From a virus, in the IMG/VR virus record IMGVR_UViG_3300043424_000108, positions 1 through 64,000 of that record: DNA of 64,000 bases; one strand, given 5' to 3'. The notes beneath the pieces were generated by a model that worked only from the letters and a program-made list of their open reading frames with translations, was not told where the DNA came from and ran no database searches. Numbering within the stretch: the first letter of the stretch is position 1; each line of letters begins with the position of its first letter. Position numbers and translations under genes: made by a program. Shown here piece after piece: positions 62,969-64,000 of this stretch.

Positions 62969-64000
62969 TTATACTTTATAGGTGTTGCCGCCTAGTACAA
63001 TTTCTAAAGAGTCACCTGCTGAGAAACTCAAAGTTCCTGCAGGATTAACTAAGTAAATCAAAACACTGCCTCCAGACAAAGCTGCAAGACCTTGAGCAAC
63101 TGCTGTAGGAATTGAAGGAGAAGCTGCAGTGTAAGTATAGATTGCTACATGGAAGTACTCAGGATTAGTGTTTACATAACCAGCAGGAATATCCAAGAAA
63201 TCAATCAACTGATGGTGTGCCCAGCTAGTAGATCCAGTAATTTGTACTGCAAATGTTCCAGAGATAGTCACCATACCATTTACTCTGTGCAACTTAGGTA
63301 AGCTTCCAATTGAGTATCTAGTAGAAGGAACAACACTCATATTAGAAACAGTCCTAGGAGTAGTTATTCCTGTAGTGATACTTGAACCTGCTACTTCTAA
63401 GTTTACAGTAATGTCAGAAGCATTGTTTGCACGTGTGATTGCTACAGTACCTGCTGAAGAAGTAAAGATAAGTTCTTTGTTTACATACTCAGATCCATTC
63501 CAGAACAAACTGTGGTATGCTGCAGGAGAAGTAGAAGTTACATCAGCCAAAGAGCTAATAGAACAACTATTCAACTGAGAGCAAGTAAAGCGAACTCCTG
63601 AAGCCAAAGACACATTCAAACCATCAGAATCACTTGATGCTGTAAAGTCAGAAGCATTCAACTTCATCTTAAGTCTTCCCAATGTAGCAACAATCTTAGT
63701 TAACTGGTTAGAAAGAGTATCAGAAGTGTTAGTGTAGTTGAATGTATAACCGTAGTAAGGAGTAGTTCCAAAGTTAGTAGCCCAAGTTAAAGTGTAGTTT
63801 GTAGCTGGAATAGAAGCCAATGCTGTATTGATAGAACAGATTTGACTAGTAAACAAGATAGCTGCTGCACTCAAAGTACTTGTAGCAGAACCTCCTGTGA
63901 TACAAGAAGTATCAATAGAAGCAGGTACTGCACTACCACCTGAGATATAAGTCTTAAGATTATTAGCGTTTGTAGTTACTGCAGTTACGTTTGCATCTGT
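62969..64000 (-). CDS. Structural or fibre-like protein, 5' end outside window
   Basis: The reading frame stays open to the right edge of the window; the first in-frame start candidate inside is only a TTG at 63874, so the gene probably begins further right. The sequence is rich in T, S, N, A and G (DANVTAVTTNANNLKTYISGG, GGSATSTLSAAAIL), typical of phage fibre or head-fibre proteins. The C-terminal 100 residues (RYSIGSLPKLHRVNGMVTISG...) are beta-rich. No receptor or enzyme domain is recognised. Confidence 0.6.
   Translation of the reverse strand, partial: TDANVTAVTTNANNLKTYISGGSAVPASIDTSCITGGSATSTLSAAAILFTSQICSINTALASIPATNYTLTWATNFGTTPYYGYTFNYTNTSDTLSNQLTKIVATLGRLKMKLNASDFTASSDSDGLNVSLASGVRFTCSQLNSCSISSLADVTSTSPAAYHSLFWNGSEYVNKELIFTSSAGTVAITRANNASDITVNLEVAGSSITTGITTPRTVSNMSVVPSTRYSIGSLPKLHRVNGMVTISGTFAVQITGSTSWAHHQLIDFLDIPAGYVNTNPEYFHVAIYTYTAASPSIPTAVAQGLAALSGGSVLIYLVNPAGTLSFSAGDSLEIVLGGNTYKV

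Noticed and set aside
1-64000. tRNA genes, rRNA or CRISPR arrays
   Set aside because: No cloverleaf with conserved loops and no regularly spaced repeats were seen; intergenic spaces are all under about 170 bases.
1-64000. Alternative genetic code (TAG or TGA recoding) as in some crAss-like phages
   Set aside because: Genes on both strands use TAA, TAG and TGA as normal ends and long frames show no recoded stop.

Overview
The window looks like a large part of a tailed, podovirus-type bacteriophage of the crAss-like order (Crassvirales), infecting a member of the Bacteroidota. Four things point there: an AT-rich genome with almost no intergenic space; two long gene blocks on opposite strands; giant virion-type proteins, one (4262 aa) carrying a DYDID motif in the setting expected of the crAss-like virion RNA polymerase; and a 1698-aa protein whose N-terminus looks like the crAss-like tail stabilization/muzzle protein (gp44 family). 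The host guess rests on promoter-like boxes of Bacteroidota type (TTGAC or similar, 17-19 bp, TAnnTTTG) and on SD-less core genes. TAA, TAG and TGA all end genes, so the genetic code looks standard. All family names come from motif recognition, without database searches.

Plus-strand block (1-26774). Bases 1-5817 hold about 22 small, tightly overlapping accessory genes, many joined by an SD plus ATGA overlap. Eight of them begin with the same short leader (MTNNKQQT-like). Next come thymidylate synthase, a GNAT protein and conserved phage orphans, closed by a terminator near 8490. From 8542 to 26774 lies the replication, recombination and nucleotide block: a zinc-finger orphan, an M28/M20-type peptidase-like protein, DnaB-like helicase, Sak4-like ATPase, SSB-like protein, toprim primase, a DnaA domain IV protein, uracil-DNA glycosylase, a DUF932 protein, a NinG-like nuclease, family A DNA polymerase, a NinB-like protein, a DUF5664 gene interrupted by an HNH endonuclease gene, a PD-(D/E)XK exonuclease, dCMP deaminase, a GroES-like protein and an Acb2/Tad1-like anti-defence candidate.

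The blocks converge on a strong bidirectional terminator at 26825-26853. The minus-strand block (26867-64000) holds, read 5' to 3' on its own strand from the right edge: a partial structural/fibre-like gene, head-tail connector and IHF-like genes, the muzzle protein, several small virion or cargo proteins, a very basic 52-aa protein, two larger cargo-like proteins, the 4262-aa RNA polymerase polyprotein, a 2146-aa protein with an ADP-ribosyltransferase-like and a zincin domain, a small decoration-like protein, and a lysis cassette (holin, two overlapping spanin-like genes) followed by a metallophosphoesterase.

Taken together, the minus block reads as late units, each with a host-type promoter (about 62.86, 53.14, 49.12, 36.29 and 29.82 kb), while the plus block has few such sites. 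That fits a model in which virion-delivered polymerase transcribes the left block early and host polymerase the structural block. No tRNA, CRISPR array or gene-free stretch over 300 bases was seen.
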